A stretch of 64,000 nt of DNA, taken from the NCBI GenBank assembly GCA_050951925.1, contig JBMNJZ010000001.1:1-64000 (forward strand), in the 5' to 3' direction. Both the position numbers and the translations under genes were made by a program. Source of the stretch: UBA1046 sp012511325 (GTDB lineage Bacteria > Bacillota > Clostridia > Saccharofermentanales > DTU023). Of this stretch, positions 28,038-36,707 are shown in pieces; positions within the stretch are counted from its first letter, which is position 1, and each line of letters begins with the position of its first letter. Below the pieces are notes generated by a model. The model had not been told where the DNA came from. It made no database searches and saw only the letters and a program-made list of their open reading frames with translations.

Positions 28038-28667
28038 TCACTTAGGCTCTATCTCGCAGAGCTGTACGCCATCCCAGCGACAAGCCAGAAAGCCTCCACA
28101 TTCGAGCATAGTATCAAAAAATGAGCGGGGAGGATATCCTAGTGCTGACATCAAGGCCATAATCGTCCCGCCATGCACAATCAGCGCCGCTAAATAACCC
28201 TCCGATCCGCAACTCTCATTTTCTCTTTGATTGCGCTCTATTTCTATGACCCTGTTACGGAATGAACCGGTGCAGCGTTCGACAAAATCGGACATGGATT
28301 CGCCGCCGGGAATCTGACCACTGCCACCCGAATCCAGCCATTCCTCATAAAGCGGATCACCCGCCATTTCCGCGGCAGTCTTGCCTTCGAAATACCCGAA
28401 AGCAAGTTCCCTGAAGCCAGGCACAATACTCACTGTCCGGCCTGGAAAAATCACTTCCGCCGTCTGTAGACAGCGCAGGGCGGGGCTGGCATAAAGATAG
28501 CGGCAACAGGGCGACTGCGGCCATTTGGCTTTGAGCCGGGCAATCCCTGCCTCCGTCAGCGGCAGATCGGCTTTCCCAATATATCTCTTCTCGGCATTCC
28601 AGGCGGTCATGCCATGCCGGATCAATAATAGATCAAAGTTCCCGATGTCTCTCTTAGCACCTCTCAT
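28038..28667 (-). CDS. cobC: Histidine phosphatase family protein, probable alpha-ribazole phosphatase CobC
   Basis: The 209-residue protein has the branch-1 histidine phosphatase motif LLIRHGMTAWN with the phospho-accepting His. YASPALRCLQTAE and a late VHGGTIMALM carry the second active-site His. Alone this would be a general phosphatase. Its place between cbiB and cobS, with one-base spacing on both sides, argues for removal of the 5'-phosphate from alpha-ribazole phosphate or from the cobamide phosphate. An acidic E-E-W-L-D-S-G loop lies mid-protein. Confidence 0.8.
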   Translation of the reverse strand: MRGAKRDIGNFDLLLIRHGMTAWNAEKRYIGKADLPLTEAGIARLKAKWPQSPCCRYLYASPALRCLQTAEVIFPGRTVSIVPGFRELAFGYFEGKTAAEMAGDPLYEEWLDSGGSGQIPGGESMSDFVERCTGSFRNRVIEIERNQRENESCGSEGYLAALIVHGGTIMALMSALGYPPRSFFDTMLECGGFLACRWDGVQLCEIEPK

Positions 28668-28668
28668 C

Positions 28669-29445
28669 TCAAATCTGCCTCAGCACTATTTCTGCCGCAG
28701 CGACAGCCAGCAGAAGCGAACCGTAAATTATTTCTACCGCAAAACCCGATGTGTCGCCGGTCACACCGCCGAAATGCTTACGGACCAAGCGACCATAAAT
28801 AAGGCAGGCAAGCCAGCCGCCAGTGACAGCGGCCAAGCCTTGAATTACAGAAAAGGCTATCATCAGAGCGGAAATCAGGAGAGAAAGCGCCAGCATTGCG
28901 ATAGTCAGGCGCTGTTTAGACAGATGGGCGGTCATGTCGTGCATCATGCCGTCCTTTCTGGCCTGAGGCAGCATACCGGCTGCTAAAACAGCTAATGAGC
29001 GGGCAAGAATCTGGCCGCAGCCAACCGTAGCTAAGACCCTGCCGGAGCTGCCGGCCAGCACCTGCCACAATCCCAGTTCCAGAAACAGAAGAGATATTAA
29101 TGAGATCAGGGCAAAAGAGCCGACCCGGGAATCTCTCATAATCTCTAATTTGCGCTCGGGGCTTTGACGCGAGGCCAGAGCATCGCAGGTGTCCATCAGT
29201 CCATCCAGATGAATACCTCCTGAGACCAGAATCGGGATCAAGGTGGCCAGAACCGCAAACAATAGTGAATATGGTATATACAGCAGGCATAGTCTATGCC
29301 AGCCCCAGAGCAAAAAGCCGCTGACACAACCGACAAGAGGCATATATGCTATGGCTGAGCGTATATTCTGCCTGTTCCAGTCAGCCTGAGGCATAGGCAA
29401 AATACTATAAGTTGAGAACGCAATCTTCAAGGGATTCAGATTCAT
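28669..29445 (-). CDS. cobS: Adenosylcobinamide-GDP ribazoletransferase CobS
   Basis: CobS is a membrane enzyme joining adenosylcobinamide-GDP and alpha-ribazole (phosphate) to finish the cobamide. The 258-residue sequence contains SGGIHLDGLMDTCDALASR, the conserved metal-binding D-G-x-x-D-x-x-D segment, plus MRDSRVGSFA and GGVTGDTSGF near the C-terminus. Several hydrophobic helices surround these. It starts 157 bases downstream of the cobU stop; that gap holds no recognisable gene or clear signal. Confidence 0.95.
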   Translation of the reverse strand: MNLNPLKIAFSTYSILPMPQADWNRQNIRSAIAYMPLVGCVSGFLLWGWHRLCLLYIPYSLLFAVLATLIPILVSGGIHLDGLMDTCDALASRQSPERKLEIMRDSRVGSFALISLISLLFLELGLWQVLAGSSGRVLATVGCGQILARSLAVLAAGMLPQARKDGMMHDMTAHLSKQRLTIAMLALSLLISALMIAFSVIQGLAAVTGGWLACLIYGRLVRKHFGGVTGDTSGFAVEIIYGSLLLAVAAAEIVLRQI

Positions 29446-29602
29446 ACACTATCCTTATCCATGTCATCCGAAGGCATAAGCCAAGGTAGCCTGCTATAAG
29501 GCGGTTGTTATTAATATCCAAAAGTGCCTGCCAAATAACGGCGGCCTTTTCGACCTGCTAAAAATGCCATCTTGAGGCAATAGGCCCTGCAGTCTCCGAA
29601 TT

Positions 29603-30136
29603 TTAGCCGTCCCGCTGCATCTGTTCACCGCGCTTTTTCAGCCAATAGGCTTTGCCGGCTCTGAGCTCCACCACCTCTTCCGCCAGATCACACAGTCTGT
29701 CATTCAAGGAATTCAAGGTTGAGATAAATTGCCGGGTTTCATCATTGTTGCCTTCGTCAAGTCTGCAACAGAGGCTGACAAGGATCACTTCCGCGCCATT
29801 ATCCGCCAGTTGTTTCAGCTCTCTGACAGCTTGTTTCATAGCTGCCTCCGGAGCCATTTTCTCTGTGAACAGCATATTTGCCAGAAAATTCGAGACATCC
29901 TCTACCAGAACCAGATCTGCCGGGCCAAAGTTCAGTGCCGCCAGACTGCCGTACTCTTCATGTGTGATATAGCCGTCTGCCGCCCGCTGGGCACGGTGGC
30001 GTCGAATTATTTCTTCCCCCTCAGGTCCACTAGGCTGCATAGTGGCCAGGTAGTGCCGTTTTCGCGGCGACAGTCTGGCTCTTTGCTCCGCCCACCGGCT
30101 TTTGCCGCTGAGCCTGGCTCCCAAGATCAAAATCAT
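29603..30136 (-). CDS. cobU: Adenosylcobinamide kinase / adenosylcobinamide-phosphate guanylyltransferase CobU
   Basis: CobU phosphorylates adenosylcobinamide and then activates it with GMP. The 177-residue protein has the P-loop GARLSGKS at 6-13. The guanylylation-site region reads EEIIRRHRAQRAADGYITHE, containing the H-R-x-x-R pattern. Walker B and LVEDVSNFLANMLF match the usual L-x-D-C/D-x-x-x-x-x-N-x-L. It lies between cobT and cobS on the same strand. Confidence 0.9.
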   Translation of the reverse strand: MILILGARLSGKSRWAEQRARLSPRKRHYLATMQPSGPEGEEIIRRHRAQRAADGYITHEEYGSLAALNFGPADLVLVEDVSNFLANMLFTEKMAPEAAMKQAVRELKQLADNGAEVILVSLCCRLDEGNNDETRQFISTLNSLNDRLCDLAEEVVELRAGKAYWLKKRGEQMQRDG

Positions 30137-30235
30137 AGTAACATTATCCCTTATCTTTCCTCACCCAATGTCCGACAATAGAACAAGATGCCAGCGGCAA
30201 TTCGCGCTGTCAATCAGCCCCGTCACACTGTTGGC

Positions 30236-31333
30236 TCAGGAATCAAATATCTGCTTCCCTTCATATTCATCCAGATAGCTATCATCAATCAGGCCTTCGG
30301 CCATAGTGGCCATCTGATTAGTCACTGCGCAAGCAGCTGCCAGAATTTCGATCGCAATCGTACAACCACTGCCCTCGCCCAGGCGCATCTGCAGATTCAG
30401 CCACGGTTCCAGACCTATCTCGCGCATTGCCAGCAGATAACCTCTCTCCGTGGACTGATGCGAAGGAAAGAGATAATCCTTGACCCCCGGTACCAGACGG
30501 AAGGCGGCCAGCGCCGCCACCGCTGAGATAAAGCCATCTATAACCACCGGTATACCGGCTGCGGCTGCACCGATAAAGGCGCCGACCATACCGCAGATAT
30601 CGAATCCGCCGACCTTCGCCAGCACATCAATCACATCCCGTGAATCCGGCTGCAAACGACTGATGGCTCCCTCGATGATTGCGATCTTTCTCTCGAAGCC
30701 CTCATCCGACAGACCCGCGCCGCGACCAACGACCTCCGCCGCGGGAACTCCGGTCAAAGCACAACAGACAGCGGCGGAAGTAGTGGTATTGGCAATACCG
30801 ACTTCACCGACCCCCACGACTTGATAACCGGCTTGTGCCAAATCCCGGACAGTTTCAATGCCTGTCAGGACAGCTGTCAGCGCCTGCTCTCTTGTCATAG
30901 CTGCTTCCAGCGCGATGTTGGCGGTGCCGCGGCCAAGAGAGCTGTTCTGAATCGCAGCACATTCATAAGGATCATAGATGCCCATATCGACCACATGTAC
31001 TTTCTGGCCGAAATGTTTGGCCAGCGCCCCCATACCGGTCTTATAATGTGTCATATTGACAGCCTGCAGCATCGTGACATTGCGGGGCGTGATTGAAACC
31101 CCCTCGGTCTGCACGCCATTATCAGCGGCAAAGACCAGGATCACCTTCTTGCTAATCTCATTATGAATCCGTCCTGTGATACCAGCCATTTGAATCGACA
31201 TGGCCTCCAGCTTACCCAAACTGCCCGGAGGCTTGGCCAAACTGACCTGATAGTCTTTCGCCTCCTGCATCATCTCTTGATTAAGGGGTTTGATCTTCGT
31301 CAGCCAGTCCTGCAGCATTTGCTCTTTAATCAT
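30236..31333 (-). CDS. cobT: Nicotinate-nucleotide--dimethylbenzimidazole phosphoribosyltransferase CobT
   Basis: CobT activates the lower-ligand base as its alpha-ribotide. I chose the ATG at 31333, which has GAGGGA just upstream; 31369 would add a non-conserved start. About 365 residues is normal. Motifs: KPPGSLGKLE near the N-terminus, FAADNGVQTEGVS, GEVGIANTTTSAAV with the phosphate-binding loop, and VIDGFISAVAAL carrying the late active-site region. The base actually used cannot be read from this sequence. Confidence 0.95.
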   Translation of the reverse strand: MIKEQMLQDWLTKIKPLNQEMMQEAKDYQVSLAKPPGSLGKLEAMSIQMAGITGRIHNEISKKVILVFAADNGVQTEGVSITPRNVTMLQAVNMTHYKTGMGALAKHFGQKVHVVDMGIYDPYECAAIQNSSLGRGTANIALEAAMTREQALTAVLTGIETVRDLAQAGYQVVGVGEVGIANTTTSAAVCCALTGVPAAEVVGRGAGLSDEGFERKIAIIEGAISRLQPDSRDVIDVLAKVGGFDICGMVGAFIGAAAAGIPVVIDGFISAVAALAAFRLVPGVKDYLFPSHQSTERGYLLAMREIGLEPWLNLQMRLGEGSGCTIAIEILAAACAVTNQMATMAEGLIDDSYLDEYEGKQIFDS

Positions 31334-31459
31334 ATTGTCCCTCGTTTTCACCAGCCAGCAGCATTTCATTTGGAAATAGTCTGCTTATATTACTGATCCC
31401 GGCTTGTTCTATTGATCTCATCATATCATCCGGCAGAAAGATCTGCGCAAAATTTGCGG

Positions 31460-32209
31460 CTAGAAAAATCCCTGCTTCCGCAGCCAGCTGATCGAAGCTT
31501 CAGGATCGGGAACTTCTAAAGTGAGAGAAATCTCCGGGCAGAGCGCGAACAAATGGTTTAAAACCGCGGTCAGATCAATCGTGCCCCGCCCCAGATCCAG
31601 ATGCAAATCATCCGTACCGTCATTGTCATGCAAATGAATATGCGACAACCACGGCGCCAGCACAGAAATCCACTCCTGTAGCGTCTGCTCGGAAGCAATG
31701 GCATTGGCATGGCCCAGATCCAGACAAGCCCGAAAGCAAGGGTGATTAACTCCCTGACAGATCTCCAACTGGAGCAAAGGATCTTTTTCCAGCACATTCT
31801 CCAATAGGATTTCTACCCCCTCAGGCAACTGCTGCAGGAGCTCCCGCCAGAACAAAACAGAGCGCTCAATCATCCAGCTCCGATAATAAATCAGCGGCGT
31901 ATAGCCCGTATGAAAGACGATCCTGGAGATCCCGAGTTCGCCGGCAATCCGACACGCCTGCAGATACCTCTCCCGGGTCAAGCGCAGGAGGGCCGGATCA
32001 ACGGCCGCCGGGGACAGCTCCATATAAGCCGCATGCAAGACCGAATCCCGGCCCAGCTTGGCCACAAGCCTTTGATAGTACCCAATCCTGTCCGTAAGAT
32101 CCGTCTCCAGGATAGCAGATACGGCAAAGTCCGCAATTTCAAGCCCCAAGTTGTGCGCCAAAGCGGTTTCGACCGCTGTCTTGGCTATAGTTGAGATCAA
32201 CCACTGCAT
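31460..32209 (-). CDS. cbiR: TIM-barrel protein, probable CbiR-type cobamide amidohydrolase
   Basis: The 249-residue protein is of the AP endonuclease 2 / sugar-phosphate isomerase-epimerase superfamily. Visible metal-type residues are H in VFHTGYTP, E in LLENVL, D and H in CLDLGHANA, H-x-H in SHIHLHDNDG, and a late E in LTLEVPD. It is the first gene of the cobamide cluster. CbiR, known from Akkermansia muciniphila, belongs to this superfamily and hydrolyses cobamides to cobinamide so that the lower ligand can be rebuilt. Every later step from cobinamide is encoded downstream here. A generic sugar isomerase remains possible. Confidence 0.55.
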   Translation of the reverse strand: MQWLISTIAKTAVETALAHNLGLEIADFAVSAILETDLTDRIGYYQRLVAKLGRDSVLHAAYMELSPAAVDPALLRLTRERYLQACRIAGELGISRIVFHTGYTPLIYYRSWMIERSVLFWRELLQQLPEGVEILLENVLEKDPLLQLEICQGVNHPCFRACLDLGHANAIASEQTLQEWISVLAPWLSHIHLHDNDGTDDLHLDLGRGTIDLTAVLNHLFALCPEISLTLEVPDPEASISWLRKQGFF

Positions 32210-32554
32210 CTGATTCGCCTTTCCTTATCAATCCTGCCGCATGCCAGCCGGCAAAATTATGACCCTGTTCGGCTTTCTGCTGTCTATTCTACAGATAAAC
32301 CTATTTGAGATTATACATATTTTCCCGGGAGCTGATCTAATTTCCGACAGCATTTATTGAGACGCTGCAATTGCAGGTCAAAACATTATGCCTCCGGACG
32401 GCATCCTTTCTTGCCAGGAAAATGCCGCTGCTCTAAGATAAAAGCAACGACGTCGCTTTCGTTTCTTTTGACGAAGGCGCCTGCTGGCCGTCCCGTCCAC
32501 ACCTACAGTGGCGCGAAGAAAGCTGAGACCGTACTGCAGCGAAAGGGGAATCGT
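32210..32554. other. Divergent intergenic region between cbiR-like gene and citX
   Basis: This 345-base gap separates the minus-strand cobamide genes from plus-strand citX. On the minus strand a perfect TATAAT lies at 32310-32315 with only a weak -35 (AGATCA at 32333-32338); it could drive the cobamide genes with a leader of about 95 bases. On the plus strand bases 32388-32490 hold several short stems: ATGCC/GGCAT near 32388-32404 and CTTTCGT/ACGAAGG near 32456-32477. A structured citX leader is therefore possible. I could not match it to a known riboswitch. An open frame from 32357 runs into citX but has no ribosome site and unlikely composition. Confidence 0.5.
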
Positions 32555-33145
32555 ATGACAGAAAAGCTGGCACAGATCCTGGCAGCAAGGGAGCAAAGAA
32601 TGCTCCGCATCCGGCAGGCTTTGCTCGACTATCCCGATACCTTTCTGGTTTCAGTCAAGCTTAATATCCCCGGACCTGAAAAAGTATCTGAACTCACGCC
32701 GCAACTCCTGCAGATAGCAACTACCTGCCTGGAGCAGCGGCTAAATCTGGCGAAAATTGACATCATCCACTCGGATAAGAAAACTACAACCGCCGGTGAA
32801 GAAGCGCTCTACATACTGGCGCCTAAGAATGAGGCAGAGGACCCGTTTCGTAGGCGCCTTCGACAAAAAATTAAACTCATGCTGATAGAAATCGAGGATA
32901 GCGATCCCCTGGGCAGACTATTTGATCTCGATCTCTGGCAGGGCCATTCCCAGGTCAAACGCTCTGAACTGGGACTGCCCCCACGCCGTTGCTTACTCTG
33001 TGAGGAGGCTGCTGTCATCTGCGCCCGGGAGCAAAGGCATACGCTGTCAGAGCTGAAACAGAGCATCAATCTGCTGCTGCAAAGCGACCCACGGATATGT
33101 CATACGAATATGCCATGCTCGGGAGAGCTGCAAGGCAGCGAATGA
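32555..33145 (+). CDS. citX: Holo-[citrate/citramalate lyase acyl carrier] synthase CitX
   Basis: CitX transfers the 2'-(5''-triphosphoribosyl)-3'-dephospho-CoA group made by CitG onto the serine of the lyase carrier subunit CitD. The 196-residue protein starts MTEKLAQIL. It has the family features LVSVKLNIPGPEK, RLFDLDLW, and the C-terminal PPRRCLLCEEAAVICARE followed by H-T-L-S-E-L. The ATG at 32555 follows GAAAGGGGA. It stands alone and opposite in direction to the rest of the lyase genes, whose nearest member ends at 36708, about 3.5 kb away. Confidence 0.92.
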   Translation: MTEKLAQILAAREQRMLRIRQALLDYPDTFLVSVKLNIPGPEKVSELTPQLLQIATTCLEQRLNLAKIDIIHSDKKTTTAGEEALYILAPKNEAEDPFRRRLRQKIKLMLIEIEDSDPLGRLFDLDLWQGHSQVKRSELGLPPRRCLLCEEAAVICAREQRHTLSELKQSINLLLQSDPRICHTNMPCSGELQGSE

Positions 33146-33163
33146 GAAGCCGGCAGAAAGCCG

Positions 33164-34270
33164 CTATGCCTGTTGAAGTATATCGGCAATTTTTTTGCAC
33201 GCATCTCCGCTCCCGAATACACTTGAAGCGCGGCACATTTGTTGATATTCGCCGGGGTCGGTGAGCTTCTTAAATTCTTCGTATATCTTATCTTCGTCAG
33301 TGCCGACAAGCTTCAGTATGCCCGCTTCTACGCCCTCAGGGCGCTCGGTGACATCGCGCAGTACAAGCGTCGGTTTTCCAAGTGATGCGGCTTCCTCCTG
33401 TATGCCGCCGCTGTCCGTCAGTACAAGCCAGCTGCGCGCGAGTATATTATGAAATTCGAGAACGTCCATGGGATCCGTCAGGAGGATGCTTTTGTCACCA
33501 TCGAAGATCTCCTCAGCTATAGTGCGTATAACGGGATTGAGATGTATAGGATAAACGACTCTGCAGTCGGGGAAATCGCTCACTATCTTTTTGACAGCCC
33601 GGAAGGCGGAGCGCATGGGCTCGCCTATGCTTTCGCGCCTGTGCATAGTAAAAGTGATCAGCCGGTGATTTCCCGCCCAACGCAGAACGGCGTTATCGAA
33701 GTCGTCTCTTACTGTCGTTTTGAGCGCGTCCACAATTGTGTTGCCCGTTACGAAGATCGTTTCCGGATCCTTGTTTTCCCTTAACAGATTGTCCTTAGCC
33801 CATTGCGTGGGCGCGAAACTGAACCGGGATACGAGATCTATGGCCTGCCTGTTATATTCCTCGGGATAGGGCAGATATATGTTATTGGTACGCAGTCCCG
33901 CCTCGACATGCCCCACCTTGACCTGCATATAAAAGCACGCGAGCGATGTCGCAAAAGCGGTGGACGTATCGCCGTGAACGAGTACAATGTCCGGGGCGGC
34001 CGCAGTTATGATATCCGGCATGCGTAAGAGCACACTTTGTGTGATATCGAAAAGATTTTGCCGGTCTTTCATTATCGAGAGGTCGCAATCCGGAGTAACA
34101 TCGAATATATCAAGCACCTGATCGAGCATGCGGCGGTGCTGGCCAGTGACACAGACGATGGTTCTGAAAGCGGAACGGCTTTTAAGTTCGTTTACGAGCG
34201 GACACATTTTGATAGCTTCAGGTCGCGTCCCGAATACCAGCATAACAGTTTTACGGTTCTGAGCCTTCAT
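33164..34270 (-). CDS. wecB: UDP-N-acetylglucosamine 2-epimerase (non-hydrolysing)
   Basis: This enzyme makes UDP-ManNAc from UDP-GlcNAc for surface polymers. The protein has about 368 residues: VMLVFGTRPEAIKMCPL at the N-terminus, VHGDTSTAF, HVEAGLRT, PYPEEYNRQ and LTDSGGIQEEAASLGKP, all diagnostic. The ATG at 34270 has GGAGGTG eight bases upstream; GTG at 34279 is less likely. Its codon choice differs from flanking genes, with Leu mostly CTC or CTT rather than CTG and frequent ATA for Ile. It is bordered by an AT-rich gap, hinting at a separate origin. No other polymer genes are adjacent. Confidence 0.95.
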   Translation of the reverse strand: MKAQNRKTVMLVFGTRPEAIKMCPLVNELKSRSAFRTIVCVTGQHRRMLDQVLDIFDVTPDCDLSIMKDRQNLFDITQSVLLRMPDIITAAAPDIVLVHGDTSTAFATSLACFYMQVKVGHVEAGLRTNNIYLPYPEEYNRQAIDLVSRFSFAPTQWAKDNLLRENKDPETIFVTGNTIVDALKTTVRDDFDNAVLRWAGNHRLITFTMHRRESIGEPMRSAFRAVKKIVSDFPDCRVVYPIHLNPVIRTIAEEIFDGDKSILLTDPMDVLEFHNILARSWLVLTDSGGIQEEAASLGKPTLVLRDVTERPEGVEAGILKLVGTDEDKIYEEFKKLTDPGEYQQMCRASSVFGSGDACKKIADILQQA

Positions 34271-34572
34271 TCTGAACACCTCCGCACGATATTCCGCACG
34301 CTATAACAGAATATTGTTCACATAATATATGCTCTTTACTTTATATTTTTATGGTCGAAACAAATAATGTCAAGCTTTAGTAATATGCCTGTTAAGCGCA
34401 CGGCAACGGCAAGAAAAATAGCATCTATTGTAATAAAATATTAAGACAGGAAAATAAATTTGTAAATATATGAAAAAACTGTTAATGGCGGCGGGCAACA
34501 AATGACAGGGATGGTTGAAACTCTGTTGCCGGATTGATAGGCTATGATATTATGCCGGAGGTCAGGTGATAA
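34271..34572. other. AT-rich divergent gap between wecB and mntP
   Basis: This gap of about 300 bases is clearly AT-rich between 34310 and 34480. A possible plus-strand promoter for mntP is TTGCCG (34526-34531), 16 bases, then an extended -10 TGATATTAT ending at 34553. An alternative pair is TTGAAA at 34515-34520 with TAGGCT at 34538-34543. I looked for the manganese-sensing yybP-ykoY element, common before mntP, and did not see its conserved strings. No other gene is visible. Confidence 0.45.
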
Positions 34573-35142
34573 ATGGTAGGGATGATTGAGCTTCTTTTGC
34601 TAGCTCTGGGACTCTCCGTAGATGCCATGGTAGCGGCTACCACGATCGGACTGTGCAAAGTTGATCTGGGGCTTCGGGACGGACTCAGAGTCGGTATCTA
34701 TTTTGGCGGTTTCCAGGCCTTGATGCCGTTGCTCGGTTATCTGCTCGGCTCACAATTCAAGCGCTATGTACAGCCCTTTGACCACTGGCTGATTCTGGGG
34801 CTGCTGCTGTTCATAGGCGGCAAAATGATTCGTGAAGCAAGGCAGTTTTCCGACGAGGATAGCCTTCCCGACTCCTGCTCACATTGGAGGCTCTTCGTCT
34901 TGGCTATCGCTACTTCGCTCGACGCCCTGGCCGCCGGTATCTCACTCTCACTCAGTCAGGCTCCTATGTTGCGCTCTGTTCTGCTTATCGGTCTGGTAAC
35001 TTTCCTGCTCTCTTTCGGCGGAGCCATGTGGGGACGCCTGCTGGGCAGGCGCTTTCGCAGCCTGGCCTCGATCGCGGGCGGTATCATCTTGATTCTGATC
35101 GGGCTCAAGGTCGTGGCAGAGCATCTGTTACAAGGAATTTAG
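34573..35142 (+). CDS. mntP: Manganese efflux pump MntP
   Basis: MntP is a small membrane exporter that protects against excess Mn2+. The 189-residue protein starts MVGMIELLLLALGLSVDAMV, matching the family N-terminus with its conserved Asp in the first helix. The second half repeats the pattern with LAIATSLDALAAGISLS, as expected for the internal duplication of MntP. Six membrane helices are likely. GGAGGT lies about 10 bases before the ATG. It is a lone gene between wecB and a lipoprotein. Confidence 0.92.
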   Translation: MVGMIELLLLALGLSVDAMVAATTIGLCKVDLGLRDGLRVGIYFGGFQALMPLLGYLLGSQFKRYVQPFDHWLILGLLLFIGGKMIREARQFSDEDSLPDSCSHWRLFVLAIATSLDALAAGISLSLSQAPMLRSVLLIGLVTFLLSFGGAMWGRLLGRRFRSLASIAGGIILILIGLKVVAEHLLQGI

Positions 35143-35229
35143 GGACGACGAATTTTTGTCCGATAACTGAAGAATAGCTCGAAGCTACATAGGGGGCGGA
35201 TTTAGAACAGCGTTCTTTTGCGTAAAGAC

Positions 35230-35268
35230 AAAAAAACGATAGGTCCCGGTGTTACTTACCGAGACCTA
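35230..35268 (-). terminator. Intrinsic terminator of the lipoprotein gene
   Basis: On the minus strand bases 35258-35268 pair with 35240-35250 over 11 positions with one mismatch and a 7-base loop. After a short TCG they are followed by a run of seven T residues (35236-35230). It serves the minus-strand lipoprotein gene ending at 35336; mntP converges from the other side. Confidence 0.75.
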
Positions 35269-35335
35269 CCCGTATTGATAGGATTATAAAAATTTAAGAA
35301 GCATGAATACTTCTCATCCTGCTTTGTTAAGGTGT

Positions 35336-36514
35336 CTAATTCTCATTCAGCTTTTTCAGATTGGATACGGTCCGCTCAGCCAGAGGGATCAGTATCTGTT
35401 TATCGCTATTTTCATTGATGGCCAGAGCGATCATAAAGGGACCGTAGGTATCGTCATTTACCAGGACACAAAGCTGCGGATAGCCGCCATAATCTGATGT
35501 ACACCAGTAAGCGTCATCGCCAAGATTAGGGATATCTTCCACAAAACTGTCCGCTTTCCTGCCCCGATCAAATATATCCTGGGAACCTGAGGCATACCGA
35601 TTTTCACGAGTCAACTCATCCTTGGCATAGAATATATTGAACCGCAGTTCCACTCTCTTCAGAGAGTCGGGACTTCCCTCAGGGTCGGCATGGAGTATAT
35701 AGTTCACTTGAGACATACGATCTTCGACAAAAGGGTTAATTTCTCCCACATTGTGAAGGCCTGTGATCTCCTCAATCTCATCTATATTGAGATAGTTTTC
35801 AGGGGAAAGCCGCGGCGCGGCGGCAAATACTTCCTTAAATTTTGCTTCCGGCACTTGGACCTCTTTAGCAGTGCCGCTATCGCGTTTTAATTCAAAAATC
35901 ATTTCCACGGGAGCATGCTCCGTGTCAAACATTTGATTAACAAAGAAGCTAATCTCTTTCCAGTCTTCCGGGATTATCATGCCCGTATGGACTTGCTCGC
36001 TTTGTCCTTTAGCTACGTCTGTGTCCAGGGTGGGCATTTCTCTGCCGCTATAGGAATAGAGTGCATCCAAACTGCGTCTATATTCTTCGCCGTCCACTGT
36101 AGCAACACAGGAAGACTGTGAGGCAAAGCTAATGCCCAGATCATCATCCCTCTCATTTTTAAGAGTGAGAACGGGGTACATAAAGATATGGCCTTCCGGT
36201 GGAGGATCAAAGAGTCCTTTCTCATCATCAAAGAGCACATAATCGAAGGTGATGCGAATACCATCGCGCTCAAGCTCTTGCTGCAAAGAAACTTTGCCTT
36301 TTCTCCCGTCAAATATCATTCCTTCAGCAGCGGTGAAGGCTTTTTCGCCAGAGTCATCCTTCGCCGGCTCTTCGTCAGAATCAACACCTTCCTGCTCAGT
36401 TATTTCTGTTGTGAGTTGATCGCCTTGCTCTTTTTGCTCGTTGTCTTTTCCCTTGTCACTACACGAGGTGAGAAAGAGAAAAAGGATAAGTAAAATCGCC
36501 AATAGCTTTTTCAT
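35336..36514 (-). CDS. Lipoprotein with a DUF4352/DUF5067-like domain
   Basis: The 392-residue protein has a signal peptide ending in the lipobox LTSC at about residues 15-18, so it should be lipid-anchored outside the membrane. An acidic, low-complexity linker (about 19-60) follows. Residues 80-210 resemble the immunoglobulin-like DUF4352/DUF5067 fold, with the pattern HIFMYPVLTLKNERDDDLGI. A second domain of unknown type fills 225-392. AGGAGGTG precedes the ATG. No function is known, and the neighbours give no clue. Confidence 0.7.
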   Translation of the reverse strand: MKKLLAILLILFLFLTSCSDKGKDNEQKEQGDQLTTEITEQEGVDSDEEPAKDDSGEKAFTAAEGMIFDGRKGKVSLQQELERDGIRITFDYVLFDDEKGLFDPPPEGHIFMYPVLTLKNERDDDLGISFASQSSCVATVDGEEYRRSLDALYSYSGREMPTLDTDVAKGQSEQVHTGMIIPEDWKEISFFVNQMFDTEHAPVEMIFELKRDSGTAKEVQVPEAKFKEVFAAAPRLSPENYLNIDEIEEITGLHNVGEINPFVEDRMSQVNYILHADPEGSPDSLKRVELRFNIFYAKDELTRENRYASGSQDIFDRGRKADSFVEDIPNLGDDAYWCTSDYGGYPQLCVLVNDDTYGPFMIALAINENSDKQILIPLAERTVSNLKKLNEN

Positions 36515-36543
36515 AGAGCACCTCCTATGAATTTTTAGATAAT

Positions 36544-36585
36544 GCGCGATAAGTCGCGCGTATTTCCGGAGGAACAGGATCCTCC
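36544..36585. repeat. Two short hairpins in the lipoprotein gene leader
   Basis: GCGCGA (36544-36549) pairs with TCGCGC (36554-36559) around a four-base loop. GGAGG (36568-36572) pairs with CCTCC (36581-36585). Both lie upstream of the lipoprotein ribosome binding site on the minus strand. The rest of 36515-36707 is AT-rich and shows no clear terminator after citG. Confidence 0.4.
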
Positions 36586-36707
36586 CTTACTTGCTCAATT
36601 GCTTTAAAAGAAAGCCAAGCAGCCGGAAAGCACTATGTCTGTAAAAATTATACAACTAAATAAAGATCTAACAAAGAAAAGCTTTTTTATTATGACATGT
36701 AGGGAAA

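Noticed and set aside
32506..32513. CAGTGGCG, the complement of the cobalamin riboswitch B12 box, near the cobamide genes
   Set aside because: On the strand where it reads as the box, the upstream sequence is antisense to citX and lacks the other conserved riboswitch elements. It also lies far from, and wrongly placed for, the cobamide gene start.
32357..32554. N-terminal extension of citX by 66 codons
   Set aside because: The added sequence is Cys/Arg/Lys-rich and unlike CitX, and a good ribosome site sits before the ATG at 32555.
34271..34572. Possible yybP-ykoY manganese riboswitch before mntP
   Set aside because: The conserved strings of the element were not found in the gap.
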